Source: Persicaria tinctoria (lineage: Eukaryota; Streptophyta; Magnoliopsida; Caryophyllales; Polygonaceae). From it: a DNA stretch of 64,000 nt. The DNA is taken from assembly GCA_037127255.1 (NCBI GenBank), contig JBANSL010000013.1, positions 26,259,688 to 26,323,687 of the forward strand, written 5' to 3'. The stretch's first letter is position 1. Every line of letters starts with the position of its first letter. Under the pieces are notes generated by a model that had not been told where the DNA came from, searched no databases, and saw only the letters and a program-made list of their open reading frames with translations. A program made the position numbers and the translations under genes. Below, piece after piece: positions 32,420 through 42,659 of the stretch.

Positions 32420-34390
32420 CCCTAATCACTCTCCACTCCCGTTCCTTCCGATCTGAGATCTGAGATCTCGATCTATCTCTCCCATGGTCGCTCGTCCATG
32501 GCTACCTCCAGATCTGATGCCCCTCAGGGCCGGACCTGAATACAGGCCCAAGAGGCATTCGCCCCGGGCCCAATGAGCTCAAGGGCCCATATATATTATA
32601 TATTATATATATTTATAAAAAAAATCTGGCAAGCAAGTAGGAGGGCACGCTTGGAAACGCTGCGTTGCAGAGAGTAAAAAAAAAAGCGGATACAGAATTA
32701 AAAAAGAGGGATGAACCATGAAATTCGAAGACAAGGAGGGTGCTAGGGTGTTCAGGGCCGGCGATTCGCAAGAGAGGCCACCGGCCGGAAATCCGACATC
32801 GAGGCTCCCCTTCCAGCGGCGGTATCTCCCTCCAACTGCAGCCCGTCAGGCGTCAGCCTTCGTCTTCGCCGTGAGCCTGAGCGTCTTCGCATCGCGCCAA
32901 TTAGGTACTAGCTACTGTCCAGATTTATGCTCTATTTTTCCTTGTTGATTCATCCCCTCAGTGTTATCGATCATCTTAAATTGCACATTGAGAGCACTTG
33001 TTTAATTGAATTTCAATCTCCATTGAGTTTTGTGTGTTGTGTGTCTACTTTTCTGCTGGAAATTTGGGGATTTTATCCCTTTTAGTTTTGGGCTTAGGGT
33101 TTGATGGAGTTTATTGTTTATTATTAATTGTTGCTCTCAATTTAAATGGATATGATTGAATTTTCGAAATTGAGACTTAAGTTGTTTTTTTTCTTTTGTA
33201 GAGATGGAACCATAAATATGAAAACGAAGCTTTTGTGTTTTGCTTTTGACATGAATATCATTTTTTTATAATGATCCTAGAATCTATGAAATTCCTAACA
33301 AAATTAGACCTTTGTGGTTGTTGTTTTTCCAGGGTTTGTGATTAAGCCATTAAGGTATGTGAAAATACGGAGTATTTTCATATTTCTTCTTTGATGAGAA
33401 CACAAAAGAGTCACTTTAACAATCTCAAAGTAAAAGAAAATAATATTAAGAGGTATTTCACTACTAATCAAACCGTTGATGAAGATGTCAAAGAAGAGGG
33501 TCCATTTTCGTTTCTCGCCTTGGGCCATTCAAATCTCAGGTCGGCCATGATGCCCCTCCTTCCCTCTCCTCTCTCTCTCACCCTCGCCCTCTCGCTCATC
33601 GCCTTCTCTTTCCCGCACACATCTATGGAATCTCTCTTTCTCCAGCGGCGGGAGCGAGATCCGAGTGTGGTCGGAGGCACAAGGCGTCGAGTATGGTCGG
33701 AGGACCGAGTGTGTCTGTGTGTCTGGATGTGTTGGCGAGGCGGCGACGGAGGAAGGAGGGCTGATCTGTGTGCGATTGCGAGTCCACTCGTCATTCGCAG
33801 TCCTCCATGTATCAGATCGATGAGCACAAATCCGAATTCGGCGGATGAACAAGGGCGGCTGCGATCTCCTCCCTGGAGTCTCCGTGGTCGGGATTCTGGT
33901 TGCGCTCCTCTCTTCCTCGATCGCTCGCTCTCTGATCTGTGTTGGAGAAACTGGAGGCGAAGCTGGCGGCCGACGCGTGCTCTTGGTGGCCATGGCGGAG
34001 GAGACGGATCCGGATCTCTTCCTCCTCTCATGCTCTTCTTCCGCCTCTACAACTTCATTGCTGACAGCATATTGAAGCTTTGTTTTCTTGCTGCTGCAAC
34101 TGCTTGCAATCGCTTTTATCTCCTGCGCTTGTGTTGAAGGATTCTCTGGCCAGTTCTTCCTCTTTGTGCTGCTTGGCCTCTGCCTGAGGGTTAAACTTCT
34201 ACGGAGTTTGCCTTCTCGTTTCAAGGTGTGTCCATTTTTCTATGGCAATAATAGTTTACATTGTCTGTTTGTTTGTCCCCGTGTATTTTGGTTTGCAAAG
34301 TCGATATTGCAAACAGATTCTCTTCTCGTATTCTACATTAAAATAAAGGTTTCTGAAATTCACTGTGTATTTGCTACACAATCATAAAAT
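32420..34390. other. GC-rich interior of element B, possibly captured host DNA
   Basis: Long overlapping frames on both strands (33391-34224) are rich in Arg, Ser and Pro and show no domain. I read them as by-products of base composition. The composition resembles gene 5' ends, so this may be a Pack-MULE-type capture. A stretch at 32526-32580 (CAGGGCCGGACCTG, GGGCCCAATGAGCTC) looks like a separate old repeat. Confidence 0.4.
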
Positions 34391-34835
34391 CTATACAAAG
34401 ATATATGACTGGCAGGTGGGAAAGGAGACATGAAGAATGAAATTCATTAAACAAAGGAGAAGATTAATGGTGTTTGACTTAGTATGTAAAAGACTAAAAG
34501 TTCAATTCCCCTCCACCCCCAAATCAATTCATAAGTTTCCACTTGCCAAGAATAATTTCCACTTCACCTATGCAAAGTAAGTTGCATCATTATTCATATC
34601 ATAATTAGATGAATTAGGAGGGATTGGAAGTTATTGAAATATAGGTAGATGGTAGGTAGATGTACTAATTTTGGTAGTTGCTTTAGCTTAATTAGGCTTT
34701 GTGGTGTTTGGATAGTTTGCATGTGTATTAAAGCATAACTTATGTTTTTAAGTTAATGATTTTTAGCTAATGATTTTTTAGGTTGTTGATATTTTTTTTG
34801 AGTAATGCAATTTGTCTCCAATTTATTTGAGCGCT

Positions 34836-35175
34836 GACATCGTTTTTAGTTGGATATATGTAGGTATATATGTATGTTTGAGTCCTTAAAAATTAATTAG
34901 TTTTTTAGTGTTGACATCGTTTTTATGAGTATTTTTTAGTGCTGACATCGTCTTTAGTTTGATATTATATATGTAGGTATATTTATATGCTTGAATCCTT
35001 AAAAATTGGTTTGTTTTTTAGTGCTGACATCGTTTTTATACGTATTTTCAGTTCTGACATCGTTTTTATGCATATTTTTTAGTATTGACATCGTTTTTAT
35101 GCGTATTTTTTAGTGATGACATAATTTTTATGCATATTTTTATGTAGGTATATATTTGCTGACATCGTTTTTGCA
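34836..35175. repeat. Irregular array of GCTGACATCGTTTTT units
   Basis: Eight or so copies of a 15-base unit with consensus GTGCTGACATCGTTTTT (near 34842, 34911, 34941, 35021, 35053, 35085, 35113 and 35157) separated by 25-80 bases of TATGTAGGTATAT-like filler. The unit contains the complement of TGTCAGC. Confidence 0.85.
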
Positions 35176-35426
35176 ATATAAGAGATGGAGGAGGAATGAT
35201 GTCAGCATCGGCAAATTCGGCGTATTCGGTGTCGGCGTCAGCCAACTACTTTTGAGAAGATTGAGACTTTAATAGCTTCAATGTCTTCAATAAAATATTC
35301 TTTTGTTTCTTTTTTTTAGTAGAACATTCTTTTGTTTCTTTGTTTTTCCTCTTTTATATTTTATATAAAATCCAAATCATTGGTAATGACTCAATACGTC
35401 AAATATATTGATCTTCGATATCATCA

Positions 35427-35660
35427 CCGTCGGCGTCAGCATTCTCGTAGACGACGTCAGCAATGCTGACGTCAGCATTTTCGACGTCGCCGTTAACATC
35501 CTCGTAGATGGCGTCAGCAATGCTGATGTCAGCATTTCCGACGTTGGCGTCATCATCCCTGTAAACGGCGTCAGCACTGGTGCGCGGGAAAAAAAATAAT
35601 GGCGTCAGCATTCTATAAACGGCGTCAGCAATGCTGACGTCAGCACTTCCGACGCCGAAA
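35427..35660. repeat. Palindromic GACGTCAGCA cluster near the right end of B
   Basis: Repeated blocks of GCGTCAGCAATGCTGACGTC followed by AGCATTT or AGCACTT occur near 35457, 35512 and 35622, with single GGCGTCAGCA copies at 35431, 35567 and 35602. Each block is an inverted repeat of GTCAGCA around AT. Frames here (repeated ADVSIADAVY-like residues) are translations of the repeat, not a gene. Confidence 0.85.
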
Positions 35661-35815
35661 AAAAAGGGGGGGGGGGGAAGGGGCACACAGAAGGGGAAGG
35701 GGGCACGTAGGAGGGGCACAAAGGATGTATAGTTTGCTAATTTTTACCAAACTTTGTATAGTTTGTTAATTTGGCCAACTTTTATGTGTAGTTTGCAAAC
35801 TGTCCCTTAAGTAAT

Positions 35816-36885
35816 TAACGTCTCTCGATATTTTATTGGACATCCTAGACCCACTTTAAACTTTTTTAGCAGCACTAGTCTTCCTCATCCCCATCGTTCG
35901 CTCTCCTCGTCATCTGTTCTCCTCCCTCCGCCTCTCATTCTCATCAAACTGCAAAATCATCGAACTCCCACCTACTGGCGCCGAAGTCGGAGAATCTGTC
36001 TTCCTCTTCTCTTTCGTCGGATGGGGGGTCTTCGTGTTCGGGTTCCGGCGGGGCGTGGCCGGCCACCATCGATGATGGATGAAATTGTCCCCAAATTCAT
36101 GCAATTGCTTCCAATTTCTTCTTGTTTACTGTAAATATCTTGCTGAGGCATTCGTTAATGTCAAAATTACTGTCATCTTTGTGTATTTCTACAGTTTCGA
36201 ATTTAGATTACATTTGTCCCTAATTTCTAGGGTTTTGATGTTGGATGCAATTGTATCCAATTTTCTGCAATTGCTCACATTTACTTCCATTTTCTTGCTT
36301 TTTCATGTAACCATCTGGATGAGTACTTATTTGATTCCGAATTTATGTCATCTTCCGAAATTTATTTGTCATATGATTCACACAACAATGATGTTGGCCA
36401 TGGCGGACATAATTCAGGGGAGGGGGAGGCTTGATTTTGTACGGGTTCACCTGGATTTCACCTTCGTAATTGAGTTGGAATCAAGAGCTTGCGATTGCAC
36501 CTGAGATTTTCGGATCTCAATCTGCAATTCGTGCTTCCGGCATCTCGGAACTGGTGGTGGAAGCTCGATCAGAGATTTTAGAGGAATCACGATCTCGATC
36601 CTGGCTTCAGTTGGAATCACGATCTCGATCCTGAATCTAAGATTTTGGTGTGTTACGATTGCTTTTGGATGATCTGGATTTGGGACCTGCTGACGACATG
36701 GATCTCCATTGATGAAGCTTTGATGCAGCTTCGTTCGGCGCTGAAAGAAAGGCAGGAGTGCATTTGACGCGCGTGTGGTGTTTTAAGGGGAATGGATTAC
36801 CTAATCTAATTTAAAAAGTTTTTTGTCTAATTAGCTTATTAAAGGTTCTAAATATCCTACTTACCTAAATCACCCTTAAATAAAA
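35816..36885. other. No gene recognised
   Basis: The first part, to about 36070, is CT-rich and GC-rich like a gene 5' end; the rest is T-rich. The 141-residue frame at 36079-36504 shows no domain and biased composition, so it is not called. Confidence 0.45.
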
Positions 36886-37403
36886 TTCCTCCGATCCGAA
36901 ATAAGTGTTATAGATTTTAGACTTTTAAATTTGATCCGAAATAAGTGACTATTATTTTGTTTTATGTTTTCTAAACAATTTAATAGATTGATTAATGAAA
37001 ATTGTATTTGTTGACTACTTTTTCTTTCAAACTCTCATTGTAAAAGTTGGAAAGCATTTAATAAATGATAAGATTTAGAAAAAATTATAAAACCAATGAT
37101 AATTAATACTACCTCCGTTGCAAAATATAAGGGCTTTTAGGATTTGGCACGTTTTTTAATGAACTAAAAACTCCATGAAATATTAAATTTTTATTAAATT
37201 TTTTTACATAGTATTATACGTATTGTTAATATGTATAATACTATGTAAAAAAATTTAATAAAAAATTAATATTTCATTGAATTTTTAGCTCATTAAAAAA
37301 CGTGTCAAATAGTCAACGCTCTTATATTTTGCAACGGAGGTAATACTTTACTTAAAAATTGTGTCAAAAAGGTAAAACGACACTTATTTTGGGTTGGATA
37401 GAG
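36886..37403. mobile_element. Stowaway-like MITE with a second MITE nested in it
   Basis: Imperfect inverted ends (CCTCCGATCCGAAATAAGTG on the left; complement of CACTTATTTTGGGTTGGATA on the right). It is split at 37109 by another MITE. A partly matching copy of the outer sequence lies at 37508-37930. Confidence 0.55.
37109..37343. mobile_element. Stowaway-like MITE, 235 bp
   Basis: Inverted ends CTACCTCCGTTGCAAAATATAAG... with TA duplications at 37107-37108 and 37344-37345. The middle is itself a long AT-rich inverted repeat (TACATAGTATTATAC...GTATAATACTATGTA), so the whole element can fold into a hairpin. The termini resemble the CTCCCTCCGT ends of Stowaway MITEs (Tc1/mariner). Confidence 0.75.
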
Positions 37404-37412
37404 TATTGAAAT

Positions 37413-37500
37413 GGTTCAACCGGAGATGACTTACATGTAGTACACAAAGGTCCTCGGTTCGAACCCCGGAGAGTCGCTCTTTATTTACCAAATTCAAGGA
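37413..37500 (+). repeat. SINE-like copy with tRNA-type B box
   Basis: It contains GGTTCGAACCCC (B-box-like) and ends GTCGCTCTTTATTTACCAAA. A related copy lies in opposite orientation at 38930-39030, sharing the B-box region and the tail. It is probably a short tRNA-derived SINE; the A box is weak. Confidence 0.4.
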
Positions 37501-37507
37501 GGGAGTA

Positions 37508-37930
37508 TTGAAAATTGTATTTGTTGATCGACTACTTTTTCTTTCAAACTCTCCACTTATTGTTTGAAAAAAGTTGAAAAACATTTAATAAATGATAAGA
37601 TTTAGAAAAAATGTATAAACCAATGATAATTAATACTCCTTCTGATCCAAAATATATGTCGTTTAACTTTTTAACACGTATTTTAAAGAGCTAAAAACTA
37701 TATTATATATTAACTTTTTTATTATTATTTTTTTTACAATTTAATACTTATTATCAACAAATCTTAAGATGTAAAAAAATAATTTTAAAAAAATTGATAT
37801 TTTATATAGTTTTTGCCCTCTTAAAATACGTGTTGAAAAGTCAAACGACATATATTTTGGATCAGAGGTAGTACTTTACTTTAAAACCGTGTCAAAAACT
37901 AACACGACACTTATTTTGGATCGGAGGGAG
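37508..37930. mobile_element. Second copy of the outer MITE, with a different nested MITE
   Basis: The sequence 37508-37635 repeats 36997-37108 (GAAAATTGTATTTGTTGA..., CAATGATAATTAATA), and 37871-37930 repeats 37344-37403, ending CACTTATTTTGGATCGGAGG. The MITE nested here (37636-37871) occupies the same point as in the first copy. Confidence 0.6.
37636..37871. mobile_element. Stowaway-like MITE, 236 bp
   Basis: Inverted ends CTCCTTCTGATCCAAAATATATGTC and its near complement, with TA at 37634-37635 and 37872-37873. It has the same length and target position as the MITE at 37109-37343 but quite different sequence outside the first bases. Confidence 0.75.
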
Positions 37931-38437
37931 TAGCAAATAATGAAATCATTTTGAATTAAAATGTTGTTTGTCTGTTAAAATAAATAAATAAACAACCCCT
38001 TCAACAAAATTTTTGCTTGGCGATTGAGTAGAGTCAGAAGAAGAGAAGCAAGTAGTAGTCATTGGCTTCGATCCACACACGTCTTAGGGATCAAGAACGA
38101 CAAGTTCATTCAAAATAACTTATGAGGTTCCAACAACCGGGATTGATACAACATATGTGAGGTGGATGACTCATTTGGTTAAACAATGAAAGTCTAATTT
38201 CCGAGAAGTTAACTTACTAAGAATTCAATTCTTATAAATTATAAATCTTGGAATTGGGAAAATGTATTTTGTTACATTTTGAATTACGAGAATTAAAATG
38301 ACAAAATTAGAAATTTCCAATTAAAAAAAGTGGAAGTTAACTTACTAAGAACACAATTCTTCGGGACTAGGTAAGTAAACTTTCTCCAAAATTGAGTAAT
38401 TTAAATTCTCATGAATTCAACTTCTTGTCTATTTTCA

Positions 38438-38660
38438 CACTAGTATAAAAAAATCATTTTCACTACGGTTCTGTGTGTACTATTTACCATGATTCATAAC
38501 CGTGGTAAAAGTAGTTGTGGTAAATATGTTTACCACGGTAGCCACGAACCGTGGTAAATTTGGAAATGTGGCAACTCTAATCTTTGCAAATAAATAACCA
38601 TTGTCAGCCACATAAAAAAAATTGTGGTAAAATTGTTTTACCACGGTTTCGGATTTACTA
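38438..38660 (+). mobile_element. CACTA-type transposon end with GTGGTAAA subterminal repeats
   Basis: It begins CACTAGTATAAAAAAATC. Within 200 bases come several direct and inverted copies of CCGTGGTAAA (near 38503, 38515, 38534, 38549, 38626 and 38640), as in the subterminal repeats of CACTA elements. No matching right end was found, so this is a fragment or a truncated end. Confidence 0.5.
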
Positions 38661-38929
38661 CAACTAGGTCATTAACCGAATGCACTTTCAACCAATCTAA
38701 AACAACTTCATAAGTTTAACGGGCAAATATGTACAATAATGTCTCACTTAAAGTAAATAATAAAAAATACAACAGTCTAAAATATTTACAACTCCACATG
38801 CTATATTGAAATCTCGTAGCTAGTAAACAAAAGATTCATTATGAAACAACACCAAGCTCTTTTGTCTCACCTACATCAATGCATCTCATTCAACTCAACC
38901 TCTTTAATTTGTTCCTTCTACTGATTTCT

Positions 38930-39030
38930 TGAATTTGTAAATAAAGAGCGGTCATATCCGAGGTTCGAACTGGGAACCTTTGGGTACTCTCCGCAAGTCC
39001 TTTCCAGTGAGTCATTCCAAAATGGTTTCT
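38930..39030 (-). repeat. SINE-like copy, reverse orientation
   Basis: On the minus strand it carries GTTCGAACCTCGG and the tail CGCTCTTTATTTACAAATTCAAG, matching the copy at 37413-37500. Confidence 0.4.
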
Positions 39031-39035
39031 TCCAC

Positions 39036-39985
39036 TGATTTCACGACAATACACAATGCAGATCAACCAAATAAATAATTGGGGAAGGATTATTAGAACT
39101 TTAATTGAAAGATAGCCTCTCTTGCAGACAAATGACATTTTGATTAGTGGAAATCATACAAGCAATATTTAAGATAACTCACTACTCGGAAATCGGGTTA
39201 TCATACTAAAATACACATATGGCAACTTTATAAGCCTAAACAAAAGTCAAAGCAAGATGTTAAGTAGGCCTTGTAAGAATTCAAATTGAGAGTTGCTATC
39301 AAGACCTCTAATAATCTAAATTGAAAACAGTGATTATGGGAGGAATATTAATATTTCCATGACAGTCTTTCTATGGATAAATACAAGGCACGATCTCTAC
39401 TACACCTAAAAGCAGAAGCAAACGCCTCTGACGTACGTGGCTTCACCAAATGCTTAGAATCCACATGTTAAAAAGGAGAGAGTCTCCCTTCCTTTTAATT
39501 GTTGGTGTGTCCATATCACCCTCCAACAAATCAATTTTAGGCTAATGTGGCAGAGAAACTGCTCAAAAAGTGGGTTATTTAGTAGTTCATGTCATCCCCA
39601 CAACTTTCCTAAGTAACTTCTTTCTCTCACCCACGTTCTTTCAGAGACCCTAATCCACTTTCTCCATTAAAAAGCTGCAGATCCCAACTCTCTCTCTCTC
39701 TCTCATCTCTCTCACAGTAATTGGTCTCTCTCTCAATCTCGTTGAGTCGTCGATTTGAAGCCTGCGCCGATATGAAGCCCTCGTCGTGTCGCAGTCCTCC
39801 ACTCCTCTGTCAGCCCTCGCCGATCTAAAGTCTCCTCCTCCGATAAACCTGTATCTTTGAACGTAGGGTCTTTCTCGATCCGTCCTTTTTCTCTATCTTG
39901 ATCTCGCACTGTCTCTTTGGATCGCTCTCGAGTCTCGACCCTCTTAGATCAGCCGATTAGGACTTGAGGCCATGTTTCACAGCAG
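39036..39985. other. Non-coding; CT microsatellite at 39688-39735
   Basis: No gene seen. A (CT)n tract and pyrimidine-rich flanks resemble a gene leader, but no open frame follows. Confidence 0.45.
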
Positions 39986-40109
39986 CGTTTTGAAGCTTTA
40001 GATACAGTGTTCTGTCATTTTTTAGGGCAACGTTCTCTACCGATATGTTTCGCCGTACACAACGTTTTTTAAAACGCCCAGAATTTCATCTCCAGTTGAT
40101 GCTTGCAGA
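39986..40109 (+). pseudogene. Left piece of a Copia fragment split by a hAT element
   Basis: The sequence before the hAT element reads in frame (PEFHLQLMLA) with the Copia pol sequence to its right (DLSEPEPSTYKQVV) once one CTTGCAGA copy is discounted. The upstream limit is uncertain. Confidence 0.5.
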
Positions 40110-41623
40110 TAGAGCTGGCAAAATCTGACCCGACCCGAAAACCCGACCCGACTCACCCGAACCCGAACGACACCCGAAAATCTAGAGTTATTCATAACCC
40201 GAACCCGACCCGAACCTGACCCGACCCGAAACAGACCCGAACACAGATAAACCCGACCTGACCCAAACCCAACCCGACTCTGAACCCGACCCGACTTTGA
40301 ACCCGACCCGACCCAACCCGACCCGAATTGAAATGGTTATTTAAAATCAACATTTTAATGCTTGAATGTTAAATTAATTTTTTTTAACACAAGTTTATAA
40401 TTATACTTTAACATATAAAACACCAAATATTTTTGTTAATTGTTATCATATGAATAAGAACCCAAGTAAAATCAATAGATAAGCAGATAAGTCAATGAGT
40501 CAAGTAAGTCAACCGTCATACATCAAAACATCTTCTTGATCTGTTTTTCCCTCTAATTCAACTTCTAACACTAAAGGTCCAAAAGAAAATAGATTTCAGA
40601 ATTTTAGAATTTAGAAACGACTAAATGAGTGACCATGATAATAAATTTAACAAAGAGTGACGAAGTAAGCAATACAAAGCTCAAAGTTGTCATCTTATTT
40701 ACCTGAAGACAATGTTGTCATCTTTCTCTATGTTTAAAACAAATTAAGAATTATTTATATCCAAATCAATAATTTTGTAGTTGTTATTTTATTTTTATCT
40801 ATATTATTATATTTTAATAGAATTAATTATTTATATCTAGATTTGTTAAAAACTAATAATAATAATGAAAAAAAAACTAATGGGTCAAAAGATAAAAATG
40901 AAATGGGCATTGAAAATGATATGGGCCAATGATATAGTCAAACCACAAATAAGCTCATTTACAACTTGCTAGTTAAAATAAGGTTAAATCCTAAATGTAC
41001 AATTAATTTAATTTAATTATATCACCGATCAATTGGTTTAAATGTTTAAAAAAAGACGATGTTGCCGAATACCGAATTTCCGATTATGACTTTTTTTAAA
41101 ATCGGTCGACAACCGATGAGTCAATAACAATAAGTGTATTCAACCGAGTCAAAATTACATATTCAAGTATTCAACCGAGTCAAAATCATTTATTTTAAGT
41201 AAATTACATATTTAAGTATTCAACCGAGTCAAAATCATTTATTTTGAGTAAATTACATATTTAAGTACTCACCCGAGTCAAAATCAACCTAATTATCCAA
41301 ACGGGTCAAATATGATTCGACCAAAAACTCAAACCAACTATACCGCTATACCCACTTTGATTCGAAACTCAAATGGGACCGACCCGCCTCTTGACCCGAA
41401 ACCCGAACGAGACCGACTCGCTTTGACCCGAACCCGAATGGGCATGACCCGACTTAACCCGAAACCCGACTAATCTAAAATTCATTATGACCGAACCCGA
41501 CCCGAACCCGAACCCGACCAATACCCGACCCGACCAATACCCGACTATAAATTTTACCCGAATTGACCCGACCCGAGCAAGCCTGACCCGAACCCGACCC
41601 GAACGACTGACTTGCCAGCTCTA
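40110..41623. mobile_element. Non-autonomous hAT element, 1,514 bp
   Basis: Perfect 12-bp terminal inverted repeats TAGAGCTGGCAA, flanked by a perfect 8-bp target duplication CTTGCAGA at 40102-40109 and 41624-41631; both are diagnostic of the hAT superfamily. The two subterminal regions (40122-40330 and 41370-41611) are irregular arrays of ACCCGACCCGAA-type units; both read in this orientation on plus, so they are direct rather than inverted. The AT-rich middle has no transposase. Confidence 0.92.
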
Positions 41624-41631
41624 CTTGCAGA

Positions 41632-42650
41632 TTTGTCTGAACCTGAACCCTCGACTTACAAACAAGTTGTTAAGCTAGCATTCTCACTGGGTGGAAGCTA
41701 TGGCCAAGGAACTTGGGGATTCGGAAGATAACAACACCTGGATTCTAACAACACTTCTTTCTACAAAAAGGCTATTGGGAGCAAGTGGGTTTTCAAAACT
41801 AAGTTTCGCCCTGATGGATCAATTGAGCGTCACAAGGCTCGTTTGGTTGATAAGGGATTCAACCAAGTTAAACGTAAAGACTACAAAGACACATTTTCTC
41901 CGGTTGCTAAGTTCACAACAGTGAGGTTATTCATTGCTTTAGCTACTGCAAATTCTTGGCCGGTTCATCAATTAGACGTCAACAACGCCTTTTTACACGG
42001 GTTCCTTGATGAAGAGGTCTATATCATTCCACCAGAGGGGTATTCGAAGGCTATGCTAGGTCAGGTTTGCTTGTTGAAACGATCTTTATATGGGTTAATG
42101 CAGGCGTCCCGCCAATGGAATGTTGAGTTATCAAAATTCCTGCATTCTCTTGGCTTTGAGCATTCCAAGTATGACCATTCTCTATTTGTGATGCATCTTC
42201 AAGACGGAGGTTTGGGAGTTGCATTAGTGTACGTTGATGACCTGATCCTTACTGGGGAAGATGTTGTTGTTATCACTAAGGTCAAGCAGTCATTACACTC
42301 TGATTTCACGATCAAAGATCTAGGTTTAATTCGTTACTTTTTGGGTCTTGAAGTGTCCAGGTGTTCTACTGGCACAATCTTGAATCAAAAAAATATGCCC
42401 TTGATATTATCAGTGATACAAGGATGTATGATTGCAAAGCTTCCCCTTTCTCTCTTCTTCATGGCCTCAAAGCTCCCCCTTTCTCTCTTCCCCTTTCTCT
42501 CCTTCTATACCTCAGTGTAACCCATCCTGATCTCTCATATGCCGTCCAACACCTTATTCAGTTCATTTTTGAACCCCGTGTGCCTCATTTGCAATTAAGC
42601 TTCTCATCATGTGGTTCGTTACTTGAAGGGCACTATTGATCTTGGTATAT
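41632..42650 (+). pseudogene. Copia pol fragment (reverse transcriptase), old
   Basis: Plus-strand remnant of the Copia reverse transcriptase. It starts in the linker before RT (STYKQVV) and has GSKWVFKTKFRPDGSIERHKARLV, PVHQLDVNNAFLHGFLDEEVY, LKRSLYGLMQASRQWN and the active site VYVDDLILTG. It then passes through frame changes near 41740 and 42390 into HPDLSYAVQHL-like sequence. No RNase H end and no LTRs were found. This is older than the two complete Copia elements. Confidence 0.85.
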
Positions 42651-42659
42651 GCAAGTGAA

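Larger units (their letters stand above)
32322..35806. mobile_element. Non-autonomous MULE with 9-bp TSD (element B)
   Basis: 3,485 bp, flanked by an exact TTAAGTAAT duplication at 32313-32321 and 35807-35815, the 9-bp size typical of Mutator-like elements. Its ends (32322-32410 and the complement of 35720-35806) align well: both contain GGCCAAATTAA.AAACTATACA and TTTGGTAAAA.TT and end in AACTATACAT. They also match the left end of element A. No transposase is present. The interior (32420-34230) is GC-rich and looks like acquired promoter or 5'-UTR DNA; the right third carries dense copies of the element A motif. Confidence 0.85.

Noticed and set aside
32526..32600. Second hAT end (CAGGGCCGGACCTG)
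   Set aside because: Resembles a transposon terminus, but no partner end or target duplication was found.
33391..34224. Three long overlapping frames on both strands (187-248 residues)
   Set aside because: Arg/Ser/Pro-rich, no domain, overlapping on opposite strands in GC-rich DNA inside a MULE. They look like composition artefacts.
35399..35719. Protein-like ADVSIADAVY repeats on minus
   Set aside because: Translation of the palindromic GTCAGCA arrays of element B.
14604..35806. One 21-kb MULE from 14604 to 35806
   Set aside because: The exact TTAAGTAAT duplication around 32322-35806 shows that B is a separate insertion, and A's own right-end sequence is present at 32225-32320.
36079..36504. 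141-residue frame
   Set aside because: Phe/Leu/Ile-biased, no domain, no paralogue in the window, no promoter or splice context.
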